Positions 44,130-52,204 of a DNA stretch of 64,000 bases are shown in pieces. This DNA comes from Paraburkholderia adhaesiva (GTDB taxonomy: Bacteria; Pseudomonadota; Gammaproteobacteria; Burkholderiales; Burkholderiaceae). The position numbers and the translations under genes are program-made. Below the pieces are notes generated by a model that was not told where the DNA came from, ran no database searches, and was given only the letters and a program-made list of their open reading frames with translations. The stretch lies in the NCBI RefSeq assembly GCF_021390575.1, contig NZ_JAJEJQ010000005.1:186001-250000 (forward strand). Direction: 5' to 3'. Every line of letters starts with the position of its first letter. Within the stretch, counting starts at the first letter, position 1.

Positions 44130-44615
44130 ATGAACATCGATCCGACGCTCAGCACAGTGGAAAATTTTCTTCAATACGCGACGAATCCCGCGCTGGGACA
44201 GCCAACCAGTCCGGACCAGGTTGCGGTGACTGCACCGCAACCATACGACCCGGCGACGCTGGGTTTCTTTCTCGGCGCGGGTCTGAACGTCGACGGTGAG
44301 GCCAGCAACACCCAGATCATCGTCTATCTGCGGCCGTCGCTCGAGGACGTGACGCAGGATGGGGTCAACCAGGTGCTGATCTACGAACGGCAGGTGCTTT
44401 CAGATGTGGTGAGTACCGGTGCAACTGTCGAGGTCGACTCACAGATGTCTGCGCCACAAATACTGCAAGCGATCGCGGGTGCCTTGGGTGTCGTAGCCGA
44501 CGCGATCGGGTTTGTTACGCCACTGGACGGGCAGCCTGATGCGGTTCAGATTGACGCAGACCCATCACCGCTCTATCTCCCGGGTGCTGTAACAGTTCCG
44601 TTGAACTGGACGTAA
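44130..44615 (+). CDS. beta-rich tail-type protein, paralogue C
   Basis: A 161-residue protein. ATG 44130 is preferred to the in-frame ATG at 44121 because the latter overlaps the GGAG site. The central part (LNVDGEASNTQIIVYLRPS; VLIYERQVLSDVV) and the C-terminal VTVPLNWT correspond to paralogue B. It ends the structural operon; a CCTATATT motif follows 42 bases later. Confidence 0.6.
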   Translation: MNIDPTLSTVENFLQYATNPALGQPTSPDQVAVTAPQPYDPATLGFFLGAGLNVDGEASNTQIIVYLRPSLEDVTQDGVNQVLIYERQVLSDVVSTGATVEVDSQMSAPQILQAIAGALGVVADAIGFVTPLDGQPDAVQIDADPSPLYLPGAVTVPLNWT

Positions 44616-44656
44616 GCACGAAACCGTACGTGATGACGATTCCAGATTTTTTCAGA

Positions 44657-44664
44657 CCTATATT
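44657..44664 (+). promoter_or_regulatory. CCTATATT candidate phage promoter
   Basis: CCTATATT followed by CCGCCC, 69 bases before the first of four tiny membrane-protein genes. The copy at 63131 is nearly identical in its flank (CCTATATTCC) and also lies before a small membrane-protein gene, which supports a shared promoter class. Confidence 0.55.
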
Positions 44665-44732
44665 CCGCCCGTGAATCCAGACCAGTAATGGAATGATTCA
44701 ATTCAATACTGTCAATACGAAAGGAGTGGAAG

Positions 44733-44849
44733 ATGGAATTCTGGGCGAAGTTTGGAACGGCTGCAAAGATGTCCGCCTATCTGGTGGTTGCCGGTGTTGC
44801 ATCTCTGGTCGTGGGTCAATCGATCAACGATCTCTTTAATCCGAAGTGA
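44733..44849 (+). CDS. tiny membrane protein, 38 aa
   Basis: Starts MEFWAKFGTAAKMS and contains one membrane helix (AYLVVAGVASLVVGQSI). An AAGGAG site is 7 bases upstream. First of four very short genes behind a CCTATATT motif. It is too short for family assignment; the good ribosome site and hydrophobic pattern support that it is translated. Confidence 0.6.
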   Translation: MEFWAKFGTAAKMSAYLVVAGVASLVVGQSINDLFNPK

Positions 44850-44871
44850 AAACACGAGTCAGGGAAACAAG

Positions 44872-44985
44872 ATGAACTGGAACAAGCAAGGTGCACTCCT
44901 GAAAATTATTGCCGGCATCGCGATCAGTACCATCGCAACGACCCAGGCAAAGAAGTGTTTCGAAAATCTGTTCAACATCCGATAA
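44872..44985 (+). CDS. tiny membrane protein, 37 aa
   Basis: Starts MNWNKQGALLKIIAGIAIS with one hydrophobic helix and a basic C-terminal end (KKCFENLFNIR). The ending resembles that of the previous mini-protein (DLFNPK / NLFNIR), suggesting the two are duplicates. GGG-AAACAAG upstream is a modest ribosome site. Confidence 0.55.
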   Translation: MNWNKQGALLKIIAGIAISTIATTQAKKCFENLFNIR

Positions 44986-44994
44986 GGTGAAAAA

Positions 44995-45168
44995 ATGGCA
45001 TTCTGCAAAGCGTTTGGTTACACGGCCGGAGCAGTACTCGGCACGTATGTTGGCTGGAAAATCGTGAGTGAAATCGAGTCCCATCTCAAGGCGAGAAGTC
45101 GGGAAAACAACGAGCAGCGGAAGCAGGAACAAAAGACCGGGCAGCCGCGGGAAGCAGCGGCAGCGTAA
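44995..45168 (+). CDS. small membrane-anchored protein, 57 aa
   Basis: MAFCKAFGYTAGAVLGTYVG forms a glycine-rich membrane helix, followed by a long charged Glu/Arg/Gln helix on the cytoplasmic side. Third gene in the tiny-protein cluster; it starts 9 bases after the previous stop. Function unknown; possibly a membrane effector acting on the host. Confidence 0.55.
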   Translation: MAFCKAFGYTAGAVLGTYVGWKIVSEIESHLKARSRENNEQRKQEQKTGQPREAAAA

Positions 45169-45197
45169 GAGCGTGCAGCACAAAAAAGGAAGGCGAC

Positions 45198-45269
45198 ATG
45201 AAGTCAGGAATTCTGGTGGGACTCCTGTTCGTCTACGTCATTGCCGAAGTGTACCGGCACGGTCGTTAG
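45198..45269 (+). CDS. tiny membrane peptide, 23 aa
   Basis: MKSGILVGLLFVYVIAEVYR consists of almost nothing but one membrane helix with a short basic end. AAGGAAGG lies 5-8 bases upstream. Fourth of the cluster. Whether such a short frame is really expressed cannot be decided from sequence alone. Confidence 0.4.
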   Translation: MKSGILVGLLFVYVIAEVYRHGR

Positions 45270-45438
45270 ACGAACGGAAGGACTGGGAAGAATACCGCTG
45301 ACATGCACTTTATGCGGTATCAGAAACAGCACAAAGGGGCGGTCCTGTCTGTGCGCTGCTGGCAAACCGGGAGCGAGCAGCGCGCCGCAGTCACCTGGAC
45401 GATCCCCCGGTTCCCGGCTGAAAAGTCGGGAGCCCTTC

Positions 45439-45478
45439 GAAACCGCCTCACACGCTTGTGGAGGCGGTTTCTTTTTTT
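45439..45478 (+). terminator. rho-independent terminator
   Basis: GAAACCGCCTC (45439-45449) pairs perfectly with GAGGCGGTTTC (45461-45471) and is followed by seven T. It closes the tiny-protein cluster transcribed from the motif at 44657. Confidence 0.85.
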
Positions 45479-45505
45479 AGCGTCATGAACCAAAACAACT
45501 TGGAT

Positions 45506-45513
45506 CCTATATT
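45506..45513 (+). promoter_or_regulatory. CCTATATT candidate phage promoter
   Basis: CCTATATTAC lies between the terminator at 45439-45478 and the gene at 45603, exactly where a new transcript must start. The TATATTAC core is also the form described for early promoters of phiKZ. Distance to the start codon is 90 bases. Confidence 0.6.
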
Positions 45514-45602
45514 ACTCAAACAGAGTACAAGTTGTTTGCCTCAATTTTCTCTCGTAGTGCTAAATCACGTTGACCACCTTCTTTTGCTAAAGGAGTATGA
45601 AA

Positions 45603-45989
45603 ATGAAAGCTATCAAACTCGTAAAGGCGAATACCCTTTCCATTAGCGGTCTGAAGAATCATGTACGCAGCGCGTTTGAAGCGGGTAAGTTCATGACCGA
45701 TGGACGTGCACTACCCAGCGTAGATTTCGGGCAACCAATCGCAGTGGAGGTCACGGCGATGGATACGCTGGGATTATTTCCGACCGTCGTTTGCGAGGAT
45801 GACGAGGTTGTCGAACACGGGCGCCAGTTCACACGGCAGATGCATCTGAAGATGGTGCCGGACTGTGTGCATCAGGACGCAATCATGGAACTCGTTGCCG
45901 CGAACCGGTTGCTTGCAGGCGAGTTCGATCACGTGAAAAACATACGTGTTTGCCTGAAGAACTACAGCACCGCGAACGCCGTCATGTAA
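45603..45989 (+). CDS. hypothetical phage protein, 128 aa
   Basis: Single-gene transcript with its own promoter-like motif (45506) and terminator (46017). ATG 45603 is set by AAGGAG 7 bases upstream; ATG 45597 would be too close. The product MKAIKLVKANTLSISGLKNH is mixed alpha/beta, soluble, with no recognised domain. Its separate transcription unit suggests strong or early expression, possibly to act on the host. Confidence 0.65.
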   Translation: MKAIKLVKANTLSISGLKNHVRSAFEAGKFMTDGRALPSVDFGQPIAVEVTAMDTLGLFPTVVCEDDEVVEHGRQFTRQMHLKMVPDCVHQDAIMELVAANRLLAGEFDHVKNIRVCLKNYSTANAVM

Positions 45990-46016
45990 GAACCAGGCAG
46001 CAGTCAAACTGACCGG

Positions 46017-46060
46017 AGCCCCGGAAGCACTTTCACGTGCTTCCGGGGCTCTCTTTTTTC
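46017..46060 (+). terminator. strong rho-independent terminator
   Basis: GAGCCCCGGAAGCA pairs with TGCTTCCGGGGCTC around an 8-base loop, followed by TCTTTTTT. It ends the transcript of the 128-residue gene. Confidence 0.9.
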
Positions 46061-46083
46061 TGGAACCCAATTCGCACCGAAAG

Positions 46084-46698
46084 ATGACCATCACACAAGA
46101 CATTCTCTCGCTGTTCGCGAACGGCACGCGACTCGACCGCGCACAGATCCACGCGAAGCTTCCCCAGTACAGTCCGCGGCAAATTTCCAGCGCTGTGCTG
46201 AGCGTGAACGGTTGCGGGCGCCGCAGGAAGGCGCTACGCATTGTTGACTACAGGCTGTACGGTACAAGACGCGCGGCCGCGGTATTTGCTCTGGGCGCGG
46301 GACCCGACCTGCGTTACAGGGACTGGATTGCAGAAAAGCTCGATGCCAAAATTCTCACCCTCTTCAGTGACACCGAGGGGTTCACGGAAGATCAGATCAA
46401 ACACCGCGTGCCGCCGGTCATGCGTAGGCATGTCAAGTCAGCCGTCGAGAGATTGCGCGGGAAAACCGGGGGAAAGCGAAAGATCCGCGTGATCGGCTAC
46501 AGGGTGAGTCGTAGCGGCATCGGACCATCGGCTCCCATCTTCGCTCCCGGAATGCAGCGCGATGTGCATCGTCACGGCGGCACGGAACACGGCGATGCGC
46601 TGTTTCTGGGTGCCGATGCAACCCGCCGACTGCACCAGGCGAGAAACCGGTTCGAGCAGCGGCAGCTCGCCCGGGAACTCGATCACTATGGGCGGTAG
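46084..46698 (+). CDS. winged-helix-like basic protein, 204 aa
   Basis: Residues 1-60 look like a winged helix (MTITQDILSLFANGTRLDRA, then QIHAKLPQYSPRQISSAVL), and residues 85-140 repeat the plan (AKILTLFSDTEGFTEDQI, RVPPVMRRHVKSAVERL). The protein is very basic (many Arg) and ends in a helical tail. It probably binds DNA or RNA as a regulator. It follows a terminator, so it must be transcribed from within 46050-46083 or by readthrough; no clear promoter is seen. Confidence 0.65.
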   Translation: MTITQDILSLFANGTRLDRAQIHAKLPQYSPRQISSAVLSVNGCGRRRKALRIVDYRLYGTRRAAAVFALGAGPDLRYRDWIAEKLDAKILTLFSDTEGFTEDQIKHRVPPVMRRHVKSAVERLRGKTGGKRKIRVIGYRVSRSGIGPSAPIFAPGMQRDVHRHGGTEHGDALFLGADATRRLHQARNRFEQRQLARELDHYGR

Positions 46699-46885
46699 TG
46701 CACCCGCGCGAGCGTAGTGTTTTTTCGGGTCCTCGCCCTGCCGGTTGCTTTCCCTATCCTTTGAACTGCGATTCCGGGTTCCCCTTCCATGTTTGCTTCG
46801 GCCCGCTGCGCACCACGTGTCAATGGTGCGGTTTTCGGCGTGTCCAGAACGGTAGCGCTTCCATTTCCTGTGCGGAGTAACTTTG

Positions 46886-47131
46886 ATGAAAGCATCGAAT
46901 GTCATCGGGGCACTTGCCCTTGGCGCTGTCTGCTTTGCGACAGGTTGGCTGCTTCCTTCGCCCCTGGCTGATGCAGTACGGTGCGTGTCCGACTTTCAGA
47001 TCAAGATCAGGCCGGAGACGCTCGAGGTGTTTGTCGACAGGGAGACAGGTTGTGAATATGTCGGACTGGAAAAGGGTGCCCTGACGCCGCGCGTGAGTGC
47101 CGACGGCAGGCAGATCTGCAAGCTTCAGTGA
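46886..47131 (+). CDS. small exported or membrane-anchored protein resembling DUF6440
   Basis: An 81-residue protein. ATG 46886 has GGAG 10 bases upstream. Residues 3-25 form a signal or anchor helix (ALALGAVCFATGWLL). The C-terminal part has the pattern VDRETGCEYVGLEKGALTPR with a following DGR, which resembles DUF6440 proteins (VD.ETGV.Y...GG.TP...DG). The function of that family is unknown. The 187 bases upstream show no gene; a terminator follows at 47204. Confidence 0.6.
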   Translation: MKASNVIGALALGAVCFATGWLLPSPLADAVRCVSDFQIKIRPETLEVFVDRETGCEYVGLEKGALTPRVSADGRQICKLQ

Positions 47132-47203
47132 GTTGCACGCAAGTCGTGGTGAGCCCGCAAATGGCCGATATGAAACGTAGCTGGGATCTGTAGTTCATCG
47201 ATG

Positions 47204-47238
47204 AAAAATCGGGCTCACGGCGAGTCCGATTTTTTTTG
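47204..47238 (+). terminator. rho-independent terminator before the tail-fibre gene
   Basis: AAATCGGGCTC (47206-47216) pairs with GAGTCCGATTT (47222-47232), one mismatch, followed by T8. It isolates the tail-fibre gene from upstream transcription. Confidence 0.8.
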
Positions 47239-47288
47239 CGCTTCCTGAATTTTATGGCCTTTGACCATTTGATGAGGGAAGCCATTTC

Positions 47289-50200
47289 ATGTCCGACCCC
47301 GAAACTCCACCGTCGCCGGACTCGAGCGACGCAGATATCAACCAGGCCTCAGCGGCTCAATCGGCGACGTGGGCATCGAAATGCGCTGTCGCCTCTGAGG
47401 AAGCGGCTGCACTCGCGAGGCGCTACGCCGGAGAGGCCGGCAATGCGGTCAGCAGTGTGTTGGGCGTGTCGACCGACGCCGGCAATGTGCTGGTTGACGG
47501 CTCGGACAGCAAGGCACTACTCCGACTCGATCCGCGCCCGGACAACATGCTCGCCGGCGACGCCGAAGGTCTCTATGCCGTGGCCCTGCCAGGCAAATCC
47601 ACCCTTAACGTGATCTGGGGGCAGTCGAATGCCGAGGGCGTACACGATGGCGGCCCCAATCCGGCGAGCGAGCTCGTCTTTGTCTGGAATCCCGATACGG
47701 GCACGTGGGGTAGTAGCGACTACACGCAGCCGCCCTTTTCGTTGCCCCCGCCTGCCGGGAATAACGGGAACAACAATGTGGGCCTGGCCTATGTCCATCG
47801 CGTGGCAGATGAGACACAGGCAAGCACGTTCCTTGTCTACGACGCTCAGGGCGGCAAACCCCTCTCGGACTGGGTGCCGCAGAGCGCCGTACGCTACGCC
47901 GCGCTCAAGGCAAAAATTGAGACCGCGCTTGCCTCGCCCGAACTGCAGGCCCTCGGCATCACGACGGTCAGCGCGGTGATCGGGCTGCAGGGCGAAGCAG
48001 ACAGCTTTACGACCGATGCAAATCCCTTGCCGTCATGGGCACCCAGTACGCCTCATGTTGCCGGAGACGAGGTCAACAGCACGTCGCTCGGCGCCGTGTG
48101 CTGGATCTGTGTGGGCGCCGGAACGACAGGCGCAGTTGAGCCGGTCTGGGCGGGCAACGGCGCGGATGTGATTGTCGATGGCAGTTGCTACTGGGTCCAG
48201 GCCGGTGGCGTGAACGCAGACGGTTGCGCCGAGCGTGCGGAGTCGTTCACGACCTACCTTGCAGAATTCTCCACGCTCATCGACCAGTTCATGGCGGAAT
48301 CATGGGTCGACGAAAACACCGCGTTCCTGATCGCCGGCATGAGTGGTCTGCATGACCGGTACGAGCCGACGTGGGCGCAGCAGTACTACTGCACGAACGA
48401 CAATTCGCGTGTCGTCTTCGTCAGCGCGGCCGGCCTGCAAACTGAGTACGACGCGACCGGCTCGGGCGATTACACGCACTGGCTGGGCCCATCGCTCTGG
48501 GAGTTTGGTTACGAGCGCATGTGGGTGGCGGCGAACCAGCGAATTTCGCTTTCACGCTCGGGCATCAGCCTTTTCTATGGCCGCGGTGTCGGCGAAGCAA
48601 CCGCGGCCGCTGCGCCAGGCACGCTCATTACACGCTTCTCGTCGTTGCTGTCAATCGACAGTTCAGTCCAGGGTGCGCAGCCGAATGGCGTTGCGTCGAC
48701 GGGCTCAATCACATGGGGCCGCAATTGTGCGGCGGCCGGCAACAACAGCTACGCGTTTGGCTACGCATGCACGACGGCGAACCTGACGAACTATACGCTG
48801 GTAGCCGGGCGCGAGATCCATGCTCTCAGTGGCGCGGACTTTTCGGCAGGCTTTGGCTTCCAGAACGTGCTGAACACGACTTATGCGTTCGCGAGTGGCC
48901 GCGGACACATCGTGGCCGATTCAGGCCAGTCGGCCAGTGGTCTCTTCTCGCTCTACACGACGCCCCAGACGCCGGCAGTCATGGAACAGCATGGCGTTGG
49001 CACAACGAGTTCTGCGAGAAAGAATTCGCGCACCGTGCTGGCCGATGGCACGACGATCTTCTCTGGCAACCACAACTCGGACCCGATGCAGGCAAAAGAG
49101 ATCACGTTCGAGTATCAGGATGACCACACGATCCGCTTCAAGCTGCGCACGGCCGATGGCAAGACCATCAATTTCGGGCCTGTGCTGATGCTGAAGACCA
49201 TTCCGTTCGTGACCCCCCAGATGTACGGTGCGCTGGTAGATGGGGCCACTGACGACGCGGCTGACTTCCTTCTTGCGCTGAATTCCGGCTTCCCCGTGAA
49301 GCATGTCTGCGGGATCCTCGCGATCTCCTCCGTGATTTGCAACGTCGCCTGCGATATCGAGGTGTCACCCGGCGCCTCGATCAGACTGCTGAACAACAAT
49401 TCGTCGACGCCTGGCATCACGCTCAATGGTCCGAATTCACGCATCGTCGCCTGGGGGCTGATTGATGGAAACCTTGCCGGTCGAACTGCCGTGGCATTGG
49501 GCACCCTGAGCGGTCCAACGGCGGACTATAGCGTCGCCTGGCTCTACAACGTCCAGAACGTGTCGGGCGAAACATGGTCGGGAACCCATCCGTCCGGCAT
49601 CGAGATCAACGGCGGTACTGGCCAGAAGTTCTATATCAACGCGCGGAACTTTCCGAACAACCTGGCCGGCCAGACCGGTTCGCCGGCTCGTGCAGCGACT
49701 GTCGAGGGCTATGCGGACAAGGTGGTCGGCGCCGTTGACGCTGATAACGTGTGGGTTGGTGCGGTACTTGCCACGACGACATGCGAACTCACCCGTGTGA
49801 GGGTGACGAATAGCGGTCTCGAAGCGGTCTATAACCTCAACGGTGACAACACCGTCGGCGACATTTACTACGCCGGCCAGTACCAGGCGCTGGTGAACGA
49901 AGCCAATATCCATGTAGATCGCATTGTGCACACGGGAGGCAATCCGCCGACAGGCGCTGCGGTTGCCGCCAACGGTGGTGCAACCATCGCGGTGCAGAGT
50001 GCGGGCATCACGGAAGTGGGGCTTGTGCAGGTTGAGCGTAATCCCGCACTACCCGTGGCGGGACCTGGGACTCTGGTTCAGGTTCGCTCAGGCAGCGCGC
50101 AGAGCGGCCCGGTTCGCGTCGGTGCCGTGCAGGGCATTATCCGCCCGGTCAAGATCATCGCGCTGGGCTTCACGGGTCTGCTGCAGGAGCTCGACGTCCA

Positions 50201-50759
50201 GAACGTTGACGTTATCTGCGAGTACGACGCCGGCGTGATGACGGACATCACCGAGTTTGTCGACATCACGACCTGCCAGGAATTCCTGTTGCGCAACTGG
50301 AAGGTCAAGGTCGTTGATGTCAACAACGGCTTCGTCAACCTGAGCTCCTATTTCAAGGTCACGCTTCCTGGGACGAATCTGGTTCGCCCCAGCTTCATCG
50401 AGGATGTGCGCTTCTACCTGTACGAACAGGATGGCGTGACGCTGGCGCCAACAAGCCAGTTCCCGAACGTGCGGATCTATGGGGGCTCCAGTCCACTGAT
50501 TTCATCAAAAGGAATGGCATGGGAGGCGGGCATCGCCTGCATGCGCGAGGCCAATGCGTTTGGCGTGCTGGGCGGTGAGGACGTCGCCAATACCATGCCT
50601 ACCGCCGGTGGCCCCTGGCACCAGGGCAAGTATCTGCGTAACGCCTCACCCGTCGAGACGGGTACTGCCGGCAGCAAATATGTCGTACGCGGATGGACCT
50701 GTGTCGCAGCTGGAACACCGGGCACCTGGGTTCAGGACCGTGCATTGACGGGCAACTAG
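47289..50759 (+). CDS. tail fibre/tailspike with SGNH (sialate O-acetylesterase-like) and beta-helix domains
   Basis: A 1156-residue virion protein. Residues 1-60 are an Ala/Ser-rich stalk. Residues 105-420 are an SGNH-type carbohydrate esterase of the SASA group: block I WGQSNAEG with Ser113, a GLQGEADSF block and a late GDYTHW block carrying the expected Asp and His. Residues 465-570 contain short Gly/Ser/Ala repeats like YadA head repeats (AAGNNSYAFGYA). From about 635 (PQMYGALVDGATDDAADF) a pectate-lyase-like beta-helix begins. The protein would bind and de-acetylate a surface polysaccharide during adsorption. First gene of the fibre block. Confidence 0.8.
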   Translation: MSDPETPPSPDSSDADINQASAAQSATWASKCAVASEEAAALARRYAGEAGNAVSSVLGVSTDAGNVLVDGSDSKALLRLDPRPDNMLAGDAEGLYAVALPGKSTLNVIWGQSNAEGVHDGGPNPASELVFVWNPDTGTWGSSDYTQPPFSLPPPAGNNGNNNVGLAYVHRVADETQASTFLVYDAQGGKPLSDWVPQSAVRYAALKAKIETALASPELQALGITTVSAVIGLQGEADSFTTDANPLPSWAPSTPHVAGDEVNSTSLGAVCWICVGAGTTGAVEPVWAGNGADVIVDGSCYWVQAGGVNADGCAERAESFTTYLAEFSTLIDQFMAESWVDENTAFLIAGMSGLHDRYEPTWAQQYYCTNDNSRVVFVSAAGLQTEYDATGSGDYTHWLGPSLWEFGYERMWVAANQRISLSRSGISLFYGRGVGEATAAAAPGTLITRFSSLLSIDSSVQGAQPNGVASTGSITWGRNCAAAGNNSYAFGYACTTANLTNYTLVAGREIHALSGADFSAGFGFQNVLNTTYAFASGRGHIVADSGQSASGLFSLYTTPQTPAVMEQHGVGTTSSARKNSRTVLADGTTIFSGNHNSDPMQAKEITFEYQDDHTIRFKLRTADGKTINFGPVLMLKTIPFVTPQMYGALVDGATDDAADFLLALNSGFPVKHVCGILAISSVICNVACDIEVSPGASIRLLNNNSSTPGITLNGPNSRIVAWGLIDGNLAGRTAVALGTLSGPTADYSVAWLYNVQNVSGETWSGTHPSGIEINGGTGQKFYINARNFPNNLAGQTGSPARAATVEGYADKVVGAVDADNVWVGAVLATTTCELTRVRVTNSGLEAVYNLNGDNTVGDIYYAGQYQALVNEANIHVDRIVHTGGNPPTGAAVAANGGATIAVQSAGITEVGLVQVERNPALPVAGPGTLVQVRSGSAQSGPVRVGAVQGIIRPVKIIALGFTGLLQELDVQNVDVICEYDAGVMTDITEFVDITTCQEFLLRNWKVKVVDVNNGFVNLSSYFKVTLPGTNLVRPSFIEDVRFYLYEQDGVTLAPTSQFPNVRIYGGSSPLISSKGMAWEAGIACMREANAFGVLGGEDVANTMPTAGGPWHQGKYLRNASPVETGTAGSKYVVRGWTCVAAGTPGTWVQDRALTGN

Positions 50760-50806
50760 ACGTAGCACGGGCGGCCCTGGCCGTCCGATCTCATAGGGGA
50801 TGTTCA

Positions 50807-51256
50807 ATGAGCACTGTCTCCCCGGAAACCAATCTCGAAACCCTGATCGCAGAGCTGGTGAGCCTCATCGAGGGGCTCGGAACTCCGATCAAGGCCGCTA
50901 TCAAGACGGCGCAAACGACGGTCATCGTGAATCTCACCGCTGGCGCGAACGTGTCGCTTGATCTCACGCCGATTGTTCAGGGGGCGCCAGAAATTCTCTT
51001 CAACCTTCCCATCGCCGCGAGCACGACAACCACACTCTCGATCATCAATCCACCCGCGGCCGGTGTACTCGCGGAGTTCGTGCTCGTCATAAAAAACAGC
51101 GCAAGTTCGGCGATTACCTGGCCCGCCACCTTCAGGTGGCCCCAGGGCGTTGTGCCTTCCCTGAGCGGTGTGGCAGGCAAGCTCGATACGTTCGTTATTT
51201 ACACACAGGACGGTGGCGCAAGCTACGACGCATTTGTCGCAGGACAAAACCAATGA
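50807..51256 (+). CDS. small fibre-associated protein, 149 aa
   Basis: A beta-rich protein starting MSTVSPETNLETLIAELV: a short helix, then repeated strands rich in Thr, Ala, Ile and Val, and a C-terminal YTQDGGASYDAFVAG ending typical of phage fibre tips. GGGG-ATGTTCA gives a modest ribosome site. It overlaps the following AbfB-type fibre gene by 4 bases and probably forms part of the same fibre complex or its chaperone. Confidence 0.65.
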   Translation: MSTVSPETNLETLIAELVSLIEGLGTPIKAAIKTAQTTVIVNLTAGANVSLDLTPIVQGAPEILFNLPIAASTTTTLSIINPPAAGVLAEFVLVIKNSASSAITWPATFRWPQGVVPSLSGVAGKLDTFVIYTQDGGASYDAFVAGQNQ

Positions 51257-52095
51257 GCCGCCTTGCCAGGCGGTTGCCTATGTGCAGTGGGCCGATCTAT
51301 ACAGGCCTGCTGGATCTGTTGAATCTCTGGCCAGTCGGCGCCTACAGCCTCCGACGGTTGACCAGGAGATATTTCGGCGCGTGCTGCATGGTCAGACGTG
51401 TGAGCGACTACAGTACCGCGACCATCAATTTTCTTCTTGACGGCAACCTGGACACCAGCAGTCTGCTCGCATTTGCGGGAACGGGGGATCTGTTTGTAAC
51501 CGCACTGTACGACCAGTCGGGAAACGGCACATCCATGAAGAACTACGCGGGCAATCCGCCCATCGTTCAGGCGGGCGTGCTCGTTCTCGTGACGAGTGGC
51601 GGCACCCGTCCCGGGATTCTGGGCAGTGGCAATTCGCAGTACATGCTGGACCAGGGCGCGCAGTTTCCCATCAACGGACCGTTCACCCGCGCATCCGTGA
51701 ACAGTATTCCTGGATCGGCACCGACTTCGGCCTTTCCCATCATGACTGGCACCAACGATATCGCCAACGAGGCGCTACGGGTCGCCAGCGGCCACTACCA
51801 ACTTTATAACCAGAACAATAGTTTCACCTCCTCGGTAGCGTTGCCCTTCAATCAGGCCAACAGTGTTATCGAAAACTTCAACAATACGACGAGCAGCCTC
51901 ATGGTCAATGGCACGCAGACAAGTGGCTCCCTGGGAGCCATTGCTGACAGTGCGACGTTGATCTCAATGACCCAGGGTGGATTCAGCGGAGGATCGTCCA
52001 TATTTTCTGAAGTCCTTCAGTTCAACCAGTTGCTGGATGCGGACGATATCGGTCTCATCTACGCAGACCAGAAGAACTATTGGGGCACGCCATAA
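51253..52095 (+). CDS. AbfB-domain tail-fibre protein, 280 aa
   Basis: Starts MSRLARRLPMCSGPIYTGL and then follows the arabinofuranosidase-B catalytic fold: VGAYSLRRLTRRYFGACC, LLAFAGTGDLFVTALYDQSG, NG, and a terminal DQKNYWGTP block shared with the 810-residue protein downstream. It overlaps the previous gene by 4 bases. By analogy with other phage fibres using this fold it is a host-surface binding protein; enzymatic activity is not assured because the catalytic acids cannot be confirmed by eye. Confidence 0.75.
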   Translation: MSRLARRLPMCSGPIYTGLLDLLNLWPVGAYSLRRLTRRYFGACCMVRRVSDYSTATINFLLDGNLDTSSLLAFAGTGDLFVTALYDQSGNGTSMKNYAGNPPIVQAGVLVLVTSGGTRPGILGSGNSQYMLDQGAQFPINGPFTRASVNSIPGSAPTSAFPIMTGTNDIANEALRVASGHYQLYNQNNSFTSSVALPFNQANSVIENFNNTTSSLMVNGTQTSGSLGAIADSATLISMTQGGFSGGSSIFSEVLQFNQLLDADDIGLIYADQKNYWGTP

Positions 52096-52204
52096 AGTCC
52101 CGTGGCACTGACGATATTGACCTCAGAGAGGACGCTCAATGAATGCGCTCTACTCCCAGCACGGCGGTGTGATCGATGATTGTTTCGTGGCGAGGTAGAG
52201 GTCC

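Noticed and set aside
52139..52198. A 19-codon frame before the 810-residue fibre
   Set aside because: Very short, with no conserved feature; probably leader sequence.
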